Positions 1 to 5,535 of a DNA stretch of 6,059 bases are shown here, one piece after another. The notes beneath the pieces are model-generated. The model made no database searches, was not told the origin of the DNA, and saw only the letters and a list, made by a program, of their open reading frames with translations. The position numbers and the translations under genes are program-made. Source of the DNA: Sulfurimonas sp. Its GTDB lineage: Bacteria; Campylobacterota; Campylobacteria; Campylobacterales; Sulfurimonadaceae. The stretch is taken from contig JALUZQ010000242.1 in NCBI GenBank assembly GCA_027011725.1, forward strand, positions 1 through 6,059, written 5' to 3'. Numbering within the stretch: position 1 is the stretch's first letter; each line of letters begins with the position of its first letter.

Positions 1-31
1 TTGCTACACGGCACTCATCTAAAGTTTTCAT
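1..31 (-). CDS. pheA: Bifunctional chorismate mutase/prephenate dehydratase, N-terminal start only (partial)
   Basis: Only the first ten codons lie in the window: an ATG at 29-31 on the minus strand, reading MKTLDECRVA, with the rest beyond the left edge. This matches the opening of the AroQ-type chorismate mutase helix of P-proteins, which typically starts with a Leu-x-x-x-Arg pattern. A P-protein converts chorismate to prephenate and then to phenylpyruvate, feeding phenylalanine synthesis in the cytoplasm. The start is well supported by a strong Shine-Dalgarno sequence (GGAGG at 38-42, six bases before the ATG) and by a 4-base ATGA overlap with the stop of the upstream HAD gene. From memory, lysA-HAD-pheA is the order in Campylobacter, which supports the name. 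Ten residues alone could not prove it, so the call rests largely on context. Confidence 0.7.
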   Translation of the reverse strand, partial: MKTLDECRVA

Positions 32-819
32 ACACTTCCTCCCTTTATACTCTGCAAGACATCATACATATCTGCTTTTATGAGGTCTGGCTTTAGCTCC
101 TCTTTTAAAAAGGGGACTATCTCCTCGGCACTCTTATACTTTCCGCTTGTTACAAAAACAGTACGCATGCCAAGCACTTTCGCTCCGCCGAGATCGCCTG
201 TCACATCATCACTGATGATAGTCACCTCTTCAAACGCAGCACTGCTCTCTTGGCGTTGAAGCCTTTTAAGCGCCTCTGCATAAAATGCACTACTTGGTTT
301 TCCTACCACTTCATACGGAGTTGACGTGGCAAATTCAAGCATTTTTAGTATTGCCCCTACTCCGGGGTAGCGCTTGTTGTTCTTCACATACAAAGAGGTC
401 TCATGCATACCCACAAGCTTTGCACCTGCGAGTAAAAAGTCAATCATTTGCGCATATTCATCCGCATCAAAGTCCTCTTTTATAGCCAGTAACACTGTTT
501 TTGGCTCTCTGTAATCAAGCCTGAAACCCATCTCTTGCAGTGTCTCCAAGAACTTCTGCGCACCGTACGCTGCAACTGACTCTTTTTCTATGCGTGATTC
601 AAGCATCATAAGAGGGTCTAAATACCTTTCAAAAGAGAAGTTAAACCCAATAGATTTCAAATAGACGTAAAATTCATACGAAGCACTTTTAGTATTGTTC
701 GTAATAATCATATAAGGGATGTTATTTTCATTCAAATAGTCAATAAACTCGATGCTCCCGCGAAGGGGAGATTTGTCTTCATCGCTTATAAGAGTACCCT
801 GAACGTCTATGAAATACAC
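28..819 (-). CDS. HAD-superfamily hydrolase, NagD-like (subfamily IIA), with a Gln in catalytic motif I
   Basis: This 263-residue protein has the layout of NagD-like HAD phosphatases, which are cytoplasmic Mg-dependent enzymes acting on small phosphorylated metabolites. Motif I is FIDVQGTL (residues 3-10) with the presumed nucleophile Asp5. Motif II is MIITNN with Thr40. Motif III is the Lys of GKPSS (Lys174), and motif IV is SDDVTGD (Asp204, Asp205, Asp209). A cap domain fits between motifs II and III, at about residues 65-165, the C2 position of this subfamily. The length is normal (about 250-270). The oddity is Gln7 (codon CAG at 799-801), where active phosphatases normally carry a second Asp as general acid/base. 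The start is a GTG two bases after the lysA stop, supported by AGAGGA at 826-831 with a six-base spacer. The next gene, pheA, overlaps its stop by four bases. The substrate is unknown. Placement between lysA and pheA hints at a role tied to amino acid metabolism, but this is inference. Confidence 0.9.
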   Translation of the reverse strand: MYFIDVQGTLISDEDKSPLRGSIEFIDYLNENNIPYMIITNNTKSASYEFYVYLKSIGFNFSFERYLDPLMMLESRIEKESVAAYGAQKFLETLQEMGFRLDYREPKTVLLAIKEDFDADEYAQMIDFLLAGAKLVGMHETSLYVKNNKRYPGVGAILKMLEFATSTPYEVVGKPSSAFYAEALKRLQRQESSAAFEEVTIISDDVTGDLGGAKVLGMRTVFVTSGKYKSAEEIVPFLKEELKPDLIKADMYDVLQSIKGGSV

Positions 820-821
820 GC

Positions 822-2033
822 TTAATCCTCTAAGAACTCAGTCTCTAATGCAATGAGATCTTCAAAGCTCTCACGTCTTCGAATAAGTCTGCTTTTACCC
901 TTTTCTACAGCTACTTCTGCACTTCTTCCTCGTGTGTTATAGTTGCTTCCCATACCAAAGCCATATGCCCCTGCGCTTTTTATAACAAGTAAATCACCAG
1001 CTTGAAGCGGTGGCAGCGGATAGTTTTTCGCAAAGAAGTCACCACTCTCACATACAGGCCCGACGATGTCTACTTCCTGCTTTGGCTCAGTTGAATCGAC
1101 TAAAGGCTCTATTTCATGGTAAGCATTGTAAAGAGACGGACGCAGCAGGTCATTCATTGCACCATCAACTACTACAAATTTCTTCTCACCATTTTGTTTT
1201 TCATACAACACTTTTGTGACAAAGTAACCTGCATTTGCTGTTAAAAATCTTCCCGGTTCACACAAAATCGTCATATCAAGTCCGGTAAGTGTACCAAGAA
1301 TTGCCTGTGCATAATCATACGGCTCGATTGTCACTTCATCATCGTACTTGATGCCAAGTCCGCCACCAACATCAAAGAACTTCAACTCAATGTCGATAGC
1401 TTGGAGTGAACGGATAAGGTCAGCTACGATCTCTGCCGCTTCACGAATAGGCTGGAGTTGTGTGAGTTGTGAGCCAATGTGAAAATGGATCCCAACAGGG
1501 TCTAAGTTCTCAGAGTTGTTTGCCTGAATGTACATACGTTTTGCCGTAGAGAGATCAACACCAAACTTGTTGTCATGCAGACCCGTAGAGATGTAGGGAT
1601 GCGTTTGAGGGTCGATGTTTGGATTGACACGGATACTAATGCGTGCTTGTGTACCAAGCTCTTTTGCTATAGCCTCAACACGTTGGAGTTCTGCATCACT
1701 CTCAACATTGATGTAGAGAATATCTCTCTCAATTGCTTCACGGATCTCATCATCACTTTTTCCTACACCGGAGAAGATGATTTTATAGGCAGGGATGCCT
1801 GCCATAAAAGCACGACGCACTTCACCAATAGAGACACAGTCCGCTCCGCTTCCCATTTTTGCAAAATGTTTAATGACACTGAGGTTCGAATTTGCTTTTA
1901 CAGCGTAGGCAATAATGGATTTTCTACCGCGAAACGCCTCTTTGAGTTTTGTATACTGTTCACTCATATAGTCAAAATCATAGACATAAAGAGGTGTGCC
2001 GTACTCTTTTGCCAAAGCTTTAAAGTCAATCAT
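822..2033 (-). CDS. lysA: Diaminopimelate decarboxylase
   Basis: LysA decarboxylates meso-diaminopimelate to L-lysine and CO2, the last step of lysine synthesis, using pyridoxal phosphate in the cytoplasm. The 403-residue length is typical of bacterial LysA. Fold-type III features are clear: the PLP Schiff-base lysine in YAVKAN (Lys46), HIGSQ (185-189), the phosphate-gripping glycine loop GGGLGI (223-228), EPGR (259-262), the catalytic CESGD (328-332, Cys328) and GAYGFGMGSNYN (355-366), which belongs to the active site formed across the dimer. The ATG at 2031-2033 fits the usual N-terminus, just before the conserved YGTPLYVYD (residues 11-19). The Shine-Dalgarno is weak, only GGA eight bases upstream. 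It is the first gene after an 80-base gap holding a possible promoter and dyads, and it is followed after two bases by the HAD gene. All key residues are present, so it should be active. Confidence 0.98.
   Translation of the reverse strand: MIDFKALAKEYGTPLYVYDFDYMSEQYTKLKEAFRGRKSIIAYAVKANSNLSVIKHFAKMGSGADCVSIGEVRRAFMAGIPAYKIIFSGVGKSDDEIREAIERDILYINVESDAELQRVEAIAKELGTQARISIRVNPNIDPQTHPYISTGLHDNKFGVDLSTAKRMYIQANNSENLDPVGIHFHIGSQLTQLQPIREAAEIVADLIRSLQAIDIELKFFDVGGGLGIKYDDEVTIEPYDYAQAILGTLTGLDMTILCEPGRFLTANAGYFVTKVLYEKQNGEKKFVVVDGAMNDLLRPSLYNAYHEIEPLVDSTEPKQEVDIVGPVCESGDFFAKNYPLPPLQAGDLLVIKSAGAYGFGMGSNYNTRGRSAEVAVEKGKSRLIRRRESFEDLIALETEFLED
826..831 (-). promoter_or_regulatory. Ribosome binding site deciding the GTG start of the HAD gene
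   Basis: On the minus strand AGAGGA lies inside the last codons of lysA, six bases before the GTG at 817-819. No ATG is available at a sensible position, and motif I of the HAD fold begins at residue 3, so this site supports the non-ATG start. Its location inside lysA implies co-translation of the two genes. Confidence 0.7.
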
Positions 2034-2051
2034 ATTAAAATTCCAAATATT

Positions 2052-2073
2052 TTTTGGTAAATTTTAGCCAAAA
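2052..2073. repeat. Inverted repeat overlapping the putative lysA promoter
   Basis: TTTTGG at 2052-2057 and CCAAAA at 2068-2073 form a 6-base inverted repeat around a 10-base AT-rich spacer that contains the putative -10 hexamer of lysA. Its position would suit an operator, but AT-rich dyads of this size also arise by chance, and no regulator can be named. Confidence 0.35.
2061..2066 (-). promoter_or_regulatory. Probable -10 element of the lysA promoter
   Basis: Reading the minus strand, TAAAAT in the context GGCTAAAATTTACC lies 27 bases upstream of the lysA ATG. This resembles the housekeeping sigma factor -10 element of Campylobacterota, where a clear -35 box is often absent. The rplY gene has the same hexamer at nearly the same distance from its start. 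The hexamer sits within the loop of a TTTTGG/CCAAAA dyad. It is assigned by pattern only; no transcription start is known. Confidence 0.45.
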
Positions 2074-2076
2074 TGT

Positions 2077-2113
2077 GCTTATAAGCGGCTAAGAGGTAGC
2101 TCTAAGAGCTCTT
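2077..2113. repeat. Cluster of short dyads between the LptF/G-family gene and lysA
   Basis: Three short symmetries are packed into this stretch. GCTTATAAGC is a perfect 10-base palindrome at 2077-2086. CTAAGAG and CTCTAAG face each other across GTAG at 2089-2106, giving six pairs with one mismatch. AAGAGCTCTT is a perfect palindrome at 2104-2113, directly next to the stop codon of the upstream gene. In the direction of transcription no run of T follows any of them, so a classical intrinsic terminator is not supported. They could slow transcription, protect an mRNA 3' end or bind a regulator. Confidence 0.4.
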
Positions 2114-3184
2114 TTACTTCGGTGTGGCGTGACGTCTCCACTGCCAAAGAGCGACAACACCAAGCAAGAGTATAGGAGCGATTACACCTGCTTCGCTCGA
2201 TATAGTTTTGTTGTTTGCAAGTTCTATGAGAGAGAAGAGCACACCCCAAATAAGCAAGGTCGAGAGAATTGCACCAAAACTAAAGAGTGAAACATTTAAA
2301 AACCGCACACTTATAGGAACAAAAAAGAAGATGATAACGATTAAAAGCGGTGCAAAGAAAGGATAGACAAATATCTTGTAAAGAGCCCCTTTGATACTCC
2401 GTGTATCAATATTTTGATCTTCTAAAAGTAAAATCGCATCTATGGCATTTTTAATGGTAAAGTTCACTTTTCCCTCATAGATCTGGTCAAGCATCTTTGG
2501 TCGAAAGCCTTCCAAAATTTTCAAATCATTCGCTGCGTTTACCGTAATACCCGGAGAATCAAAGTCCATATTATTTGGTTTTTTGATGATTTGTGCATGT
2601 TTTATATGCCAAGCATCTCCTCTATACACTGCAGATTCTGCTTCTAAAATCGAGGACAAAGAGTGATCTTTTACACTAAAGACACGAATGCCCACCGCCT
2701 TCTCTTGCAGTGGTAAAAGCTCTTCAAAATAGATATATTTTCCTTTATAGGCAAAAAAGAGGTCTCTTGTAGGGTTGAGATACTGTGCAGTATTTCGGAT
2801 ATTGTTTGAAAATTCATCTGCGCGCGCAAAATTCGGCCAGGAGTGCAACCCAACAAAAAACATCGTAATGACTACGGAAACAACAACAAAAGGACGCAAG
2901 ACGTCATTTCTTGAATATCCCAAAGAGAAAAATGAAACAAGTGCATTGGAGCGAATAAGAAATATTTTTGTAGATATCATTCCAAAAACAAGAGAGAGGG
3001 GCAAGAGCATATCGATGGCAAAAAAAGTTTTATATACAAAATAGATCAGCAAAAGGTTGGCGGAGATATGGAGCTTATCTACATTTCCCATATAATCGAA
3101 ACCTACAAAGAAGAGGCTGAGTGCAACAAGAATGATGAGGAAGTATTTGATGTAATGCAGAGCTATGTAGTTAAAAGCTAACAC
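2114..3184 (-). CDS. LptF/LptG-family (YjgP/YjgQ) lipopolysaccharide export permease
   Basis: This is a 356-residue inner-membrane protein of the family that, with the LptB ATPase, extracts lipopolysaccharide from the inner membrane and passes it to LptC and LptA. The architecture is clear. Three hydrophobic segments (about residues 13-33, 43-70 and 96-114) are followed by a soluble, probably periplasmic domain of about 150 residues (116-265), then three more segments (about 271-293, 297-319 and 330-348) and a basic tail. The cytoplasmic stretch after the second segment (SNALVSFFSLGYSRNDVLRP, 79-98) is where this family couples to LptB. The start is a GTG at 3182-3184, inside the end of pth with a 7-base overlap; a modest AAAGGCGG lies 7 bases upstream (3192-3199). 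The next Met is residue 32, which would destroy the first membrane segment. Sequence alone does not tell me whether it is the F or the G paralogue. The partner gene and lptB are not in the window. Confidence 0.93.
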   Translation of the reverse strand: MLAFNYIALHYIKYFLIILVALSLFFVGFDYMGNVDKLHISANLLLIYFVYKTFFAIDMLLPLSLVFGMISTKIFLIRSNALVSFFSLGYSRNDVLRPFVVVSVVITMFFVGLHSWPNFARADEFSNNIRNTAQYLNPTRDLFFAYKGKYIYFEELLPLQEKAVGIRVFSVKDHSLSSILEAESAVYRGDAWHIKHAQIIKKPNNMDFDSPGITVNAANDLKILEGFRPKMLDQIYEGKVNFTIKNAIDAILLLEDQNIDTRSIKGALYKIFVYPFFAPLLIVIIFFFVPISVRFLNVSLFSFGAILSTLLIWGVLFSLIELANNKTISSEAGVIAPILLLGVVALWQWRRHATPK

Positions 3185-3735
3185 TGCTTTGCCGCCTTTT
3201 GCGAGTATTTTGCACGTGTCTCTTCCAAGGAGTGCTCTAACAGATACTCCACTGCCTCACAACTGCGCTCTATCAAACATGGCAATGCTTTTTGCTGTTC
3301 TTCGCTAAATTTTCCTAAAACATAAGAGACAACTTCGCCTTTATGCTCCGGTTTTCCAATGCCAATGCGGACACGTATATACTCTTTTGAGATATGGGCA
3401 TCAATCGACTTCAACCCGTTATGCCCACCATGTCCACCGCCTTTTTTGAAACGCAGCGCGCCAAAAGGGAGGTCTAAATCATCATGTATTACAACAACAT
3501 CTTCGATCTTATAAAAATTCTTCACTTTTACGACAGATTCTCCTGAGAGATTCATATATGTGAGTGGTTTTAATAAAAAATGATTTTTAAACTTGTAGAG
3601 TTCACCAGAAAATGATGAGGAGGAGAGTTTTGTTGCCAAGCTGCGTTTAATAAGCTCGTCAACGACCATAAAACCTATGTTATGGCGAGTATTTTCATAG
3701 TCGGAACCAGGGTTCCCTAGTCCAACTATTAGCAT
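3178..3735 (-). CDS. pth: Peptidyl-tRNA hydrolase
   Basis: Pth cleaves the ester bond of peptidyl-tRNAs that fall off the ribosome, freeing tRNA for reuse; it is normally essential and acts in the cytoplasm. The protein has 185 residues, the usual size. All the classic positions are visible: Asn8 in GLGNPG, catalytic His18 in TRHNIG, Asn62 in YMNLSG, Asp85 in HDDLDLP, and Asn106 in the GGGHGGHNGL loop (99-108). These correspond to Asn10, His20, Asn68, Asp93 and Asn114 of the E. coli enzyme. The ATG at 3733-3735 comes only six bases after the rplY stop with no strong Shine-Dalgarno, so translation is probably coupled to rplY. Its 3' end overlaps the permease start. Adjacency of rplY and pth is common across bacteria and fits a shared role in translation. 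Confidence 0.98.
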   Translation of the reverse strand: MLIVGLGNPGSDYENTRHNIGFMVVDELIKRSLATKLSSSSFSGELYKFKNHFLLKPLTYMNLSGESVVKVKNFYKIEDVVVIHDDLDLPFGALRFKKGGGHGGHNGLKSIDAHISKEYIRVRIGIGKPEHKGEVVSYVLGKFSEEQQKALPCLIERSCEAVEYLLEHSLEETRAKYSQKAAKQC

Positions 3736-3741
3736 CTGTTA

Positions 3742-4278
3742 CTACTTAGCTTTAATGATACTTAGTACAGGTACACGATCAGAATCTGTAAATTTAACAT
3801 TTTCCGGTACCTCGATATCACGAATAAGTTTAGAATCTCCAAGATCCATATCAGTTACATCAATAACGATTGTTTTTGGAAGATTTTCTATTGCACCTTT
3901 TACACGTAAACGTCTTTTAGCAATATTTACTAAACCTTTGTTTTTAAGACCAATAGCTTCACCAACAGGCTCAACTGGAACCATATAGTGTGTTACAACA
4001 CCTGGTTGTGCTACCATTAGGTCAACATGTAAAAGTTTTCCTGTAACAGGGTGAGACTCATATGATTGAACAACAACACTTATCTCTTTTCCACCAATTG
4101 AAACTGGAAATGCAAGTGTCTCTTTATTACGAACAGTACGGATATACTCGTTTTCTTTAAACGCAGCGTTGATATTCTCAAGCCCTTTTCCGTAAATATT
4201 CGCAATTAGATAACCATCACGGCGAAGTGCTTTTGTGCCCTTTTTGCCAATACTCTCTCTAACTATACCTTCTAACAT
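3742..4278 (-). CDS. rplY: 50S ribosomal protein L25, CTC-type
   Basis: This protein binds 5S rRNA in the central protuberance of the large ribosomal subunit. At 178 residues it is the two-domain CTC form, not the roughly 94-residue E. coli L25. The N-terminal L25 domain spans about residues 1-90, with [16 protein letters not shown] (17-32) and the characteristic [12 protein letters not shown] (76-87). The C-terminal beta domain (about 94-176) includes [16 protein letters not shown] (100-115). The match to remembered Helicobacter pylori L25 is strong in both domains and in length. The ATG at 4276-4278 follows AAAGGA (4285-4290) with a six-base spacer, a strong ribosome site as expected for a ribosomal protein. 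It is the first gene of a probable rplY-pth-permease unit driven by a promoter in the 54-base gap upstream. Confidence 0.98.
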   Translation of the reverse strand: MLEGIVRESIGKKGTKALRRDGYLIANIYGKGLENINAAFKENEYIRTVRNKETLAFPVSIGGKEISVVVQSYESHPVTGKLLHVDLMVAQPGVVTHYMVPVEPVGEAIGLKNKGLVNIAKRRLRVKGAIENLPKTIVIDVTDMDLGDSKLIRDIEVPENVKFTDSDRVPVLSIIKAK

Positions 4279-4284
4279 ATGAAG

Positions 4285-4290
4285 TCCTTT
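4285..4290 (-). promoter_or_regulatory. Ribosome binding site of rplY
   Basis: AAAGGA on the minus strand, six bases before the rplY ATG. It is among the better ribosome sites in this window and contrasts with the weak site of pth just downstream, which supports coupling of pth translation to rplY. Confidence 0.75.
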
Positions 4291-4307
4291 ATTTTAAAAT
4301 GGACGCA

Positions 4308-4313
4308 ATTTTA
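4308..4313 (-). promoter_or_regulatory. Probable -10 element of the rplY promoter
   Basis: TAAAAT, in the context AGATAAAATTGCG on the minus strand, lies 29 bases upstream of the rplY ATG within a strongly AT-rich 54-base gap after the pilus ATPase gene. AT-rich sequence upstream of a -10 box without a clear -35 is typical of Campylobacterota housekeeping promoters. A second candidate, TATAGT, sits about ten bases further upstream near 4318-4323. The assignment is by pattern and position only. Confidence 0.5.
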
Positions 4314-4332
4314 TCTAAACTATAATTAATTT

Positions 4333-5535
4333 CTACTTTAAATCAAAAATATCATCATCACCAATCTCAGCAGCTGTCACATTTTGTCTGCCTTCTTCTG
4401 GTGCAGAGAAGTTTTCTGAGAGCGTAGTACCACTTGAGAGACCATTGATTTTCAGCTCAAGATCAGAAGCACTTGTTGCATGGTCGAGTGCCTGTTTCTT
4501 AGATATTACACCTTCATGGTACAGATCAAGAATAGCTTGGTCAAAACTTTGCGATTTATAGTGCTCTTTTCCTGCCTCTATGGTATCGCGTATCTCGTAG
4601 TCTCTGTTTTCCATAATAAGTTTTTCAATAGTAGGCGTACGCACGAGCACCTCCATGGCCGCACGACGCTTCCCATCAACTGTTGGAATAAGGCGCTGAG
4701 AGACAACCCCTTGCAGCACACCTGCAAGTGACATACGAACACGATTTTGCTCATCGGTAGGAAACTGCGCGATGATACGATTGACCGTCTCTTTTGCATC
4801 TATAGTATGGAGTGTTGAAAATACCAAATGCCCGGTATCCGCTGCATGCAGTGCAAGGTTTACTGTCTCTTTATCACGCATCTCCCCAACGAGAATGATA
4901 TCAGGATCTTCACGCAGAGCTGCACGCAGAGCCGTTCCAAAAGACTTTGTATCTTGTCCTACAGAGCGCTGGTTTATGATGCAGCCTCTGTCTTTATGAA
5001 CAAATTCAATAGGATCTTCAATGGTAATAATATGTTTTTTCTGTGTAAGGTTAATGGAATTTATCAGTGCTGCAAGTGTTGTAGATTTACCACTTCCTGT
5101 GACACCGGTTACTAAGATCAGTCCACGCTCTTTTTGCGCGAAATCTCTTACGACTTGAGGCAGATGCAGCTCTTCAAACGTGGGGATTTTTACGGGAATA
5201 ATACGAAAAACAGCTGAGACACCATCCATTTGAAAAAAGATATTGACACGAAAACGGTTGTTTTCATCAAAAGGATAGACAAGGTCAAGCTCTTTTTTTT
5301 CAACAAACTCTCCAAAACGCCCACGAAGAAGCTCTTTTGCAAATGTCAACGCATCCTCTTTAGAGAGAATACCTCCGGAGAACTGCTTTATCTCTCCGTT
5401 TATTCGAGCCCGAATGACTGAGTTTGCTTTTACATGTAAGTCACTTCCCCCAACTTCTATCATCTTTTTGAGGTATGCTCTTACCTTTTTAAGCTCTTCA
5501 AAGGTCAGTTTACTTACATCTACGTCTGTGTTCAT
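4333..5535 (-). CDS. pilT: PilT/PilU-family type IV pilus retraction ATPase
   Basis: This is a 400-residue hexameric secretion-type ATPase that would sit at the cytoplasmic base of a type IV pilus and power fibre retraction. The N-terminal PAS-like domain (about 10-115) contains GGSDLHVKA (29-37). The core has Walker A GVTGSGKST (144-152), the Asp box TIEDPIEFVH (171-180), Walker B ending in GEMRD (217-221) and the His box HAADTGHLVFSTLHT (230-244). The conserved ALRAALREDPD lies at 202-212 and AGVLQGVVSQRL at 271-282. The core looks like PilT, but the C-terminal part (SFDQAILDLYHEGVIS, then HATSASDLELKI) resembles remembered PilU more than PilT. A polar, acidic tail (about 366-400, ending DDDIFDLK) makes it longer than PilT (about 345). 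The ATG overlaps the tal stop by four bases and has GGAGA at 5540-5544. No other pilus genes are in the window, so PilT versus PilU cannot be settled here. Confidence 0.93.
   Translation of the reverse strand: MNTDVDVSKLTFEELKKVRAYLKKMIEVGGSDLHVKANSVIRARINGEIKQFSGGILSKEDALTFAKELLRGRFGEFVEKKELDLVYPFDENNRFRVNIFFQMDGVSAVFRIIPVKIPTFEELHLPQVVRDFAQKERGLILVTGVTGSGKSTTLAALINSINLTQKKHIITIEDPIEFVHKDRGCIINQRSVGQDTKSFGTALRAALREDPDIILVGEMRDKETVNLALHAADTGHLVFSTLHTIDAKETVNRIIAQFPTDEQNRVRMSLAGVLQGVVSQRLIPTVDGKRRAAMEVLVRTPTIEKLIMENRDYEIRDTIEAGKEHYKSQSFDQAILDLYHEGVISKKQALDHATSASDLELKINGLSSGTTLSENFSAPEEGRQNVTAAEIGDDDIFDLK

Noticed and set aside
1575..2060. 161-codon open frame on the plus strand opposite lysA
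   Set aside because: It lies wholly antisense to the 5' part of a clear lysA, its product is rich in Cys, Ile, Thr and Phe with no recognisable motif, and it is best explained as a shadow of lysA codon usage.
2034..2113. Lysine riboswitch upstream of lysA
   Set aside because: An L-box needs roughly 170 bases with several conserved helices. Only 80 bases are available and the expected multi-helix core is not visible.
2077..2113. Intrinsic terminator after the LptF/G-family permease
   Set aside because: The dyads are not followed by a T run in the direction of transcription and the stems are short or have almost no loop.
4911..4934. 12-base tandem repeat inside the pilus ATPase gene
   Set aside because: It encodes ALRAALRE, a conserved stretch before Walker B in PilT-family proteins, so the repetition comes from the protein motif and not from a mobile or regulatory repeat.
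4480..5115. Several plus-strand and one minus-strand frames of 73-95 codons within the pilus ATPase gene
   Set aside because: All overlap conserved motifs of the real gene, have unusual composition and lack a good ribosome site or family resemblance.
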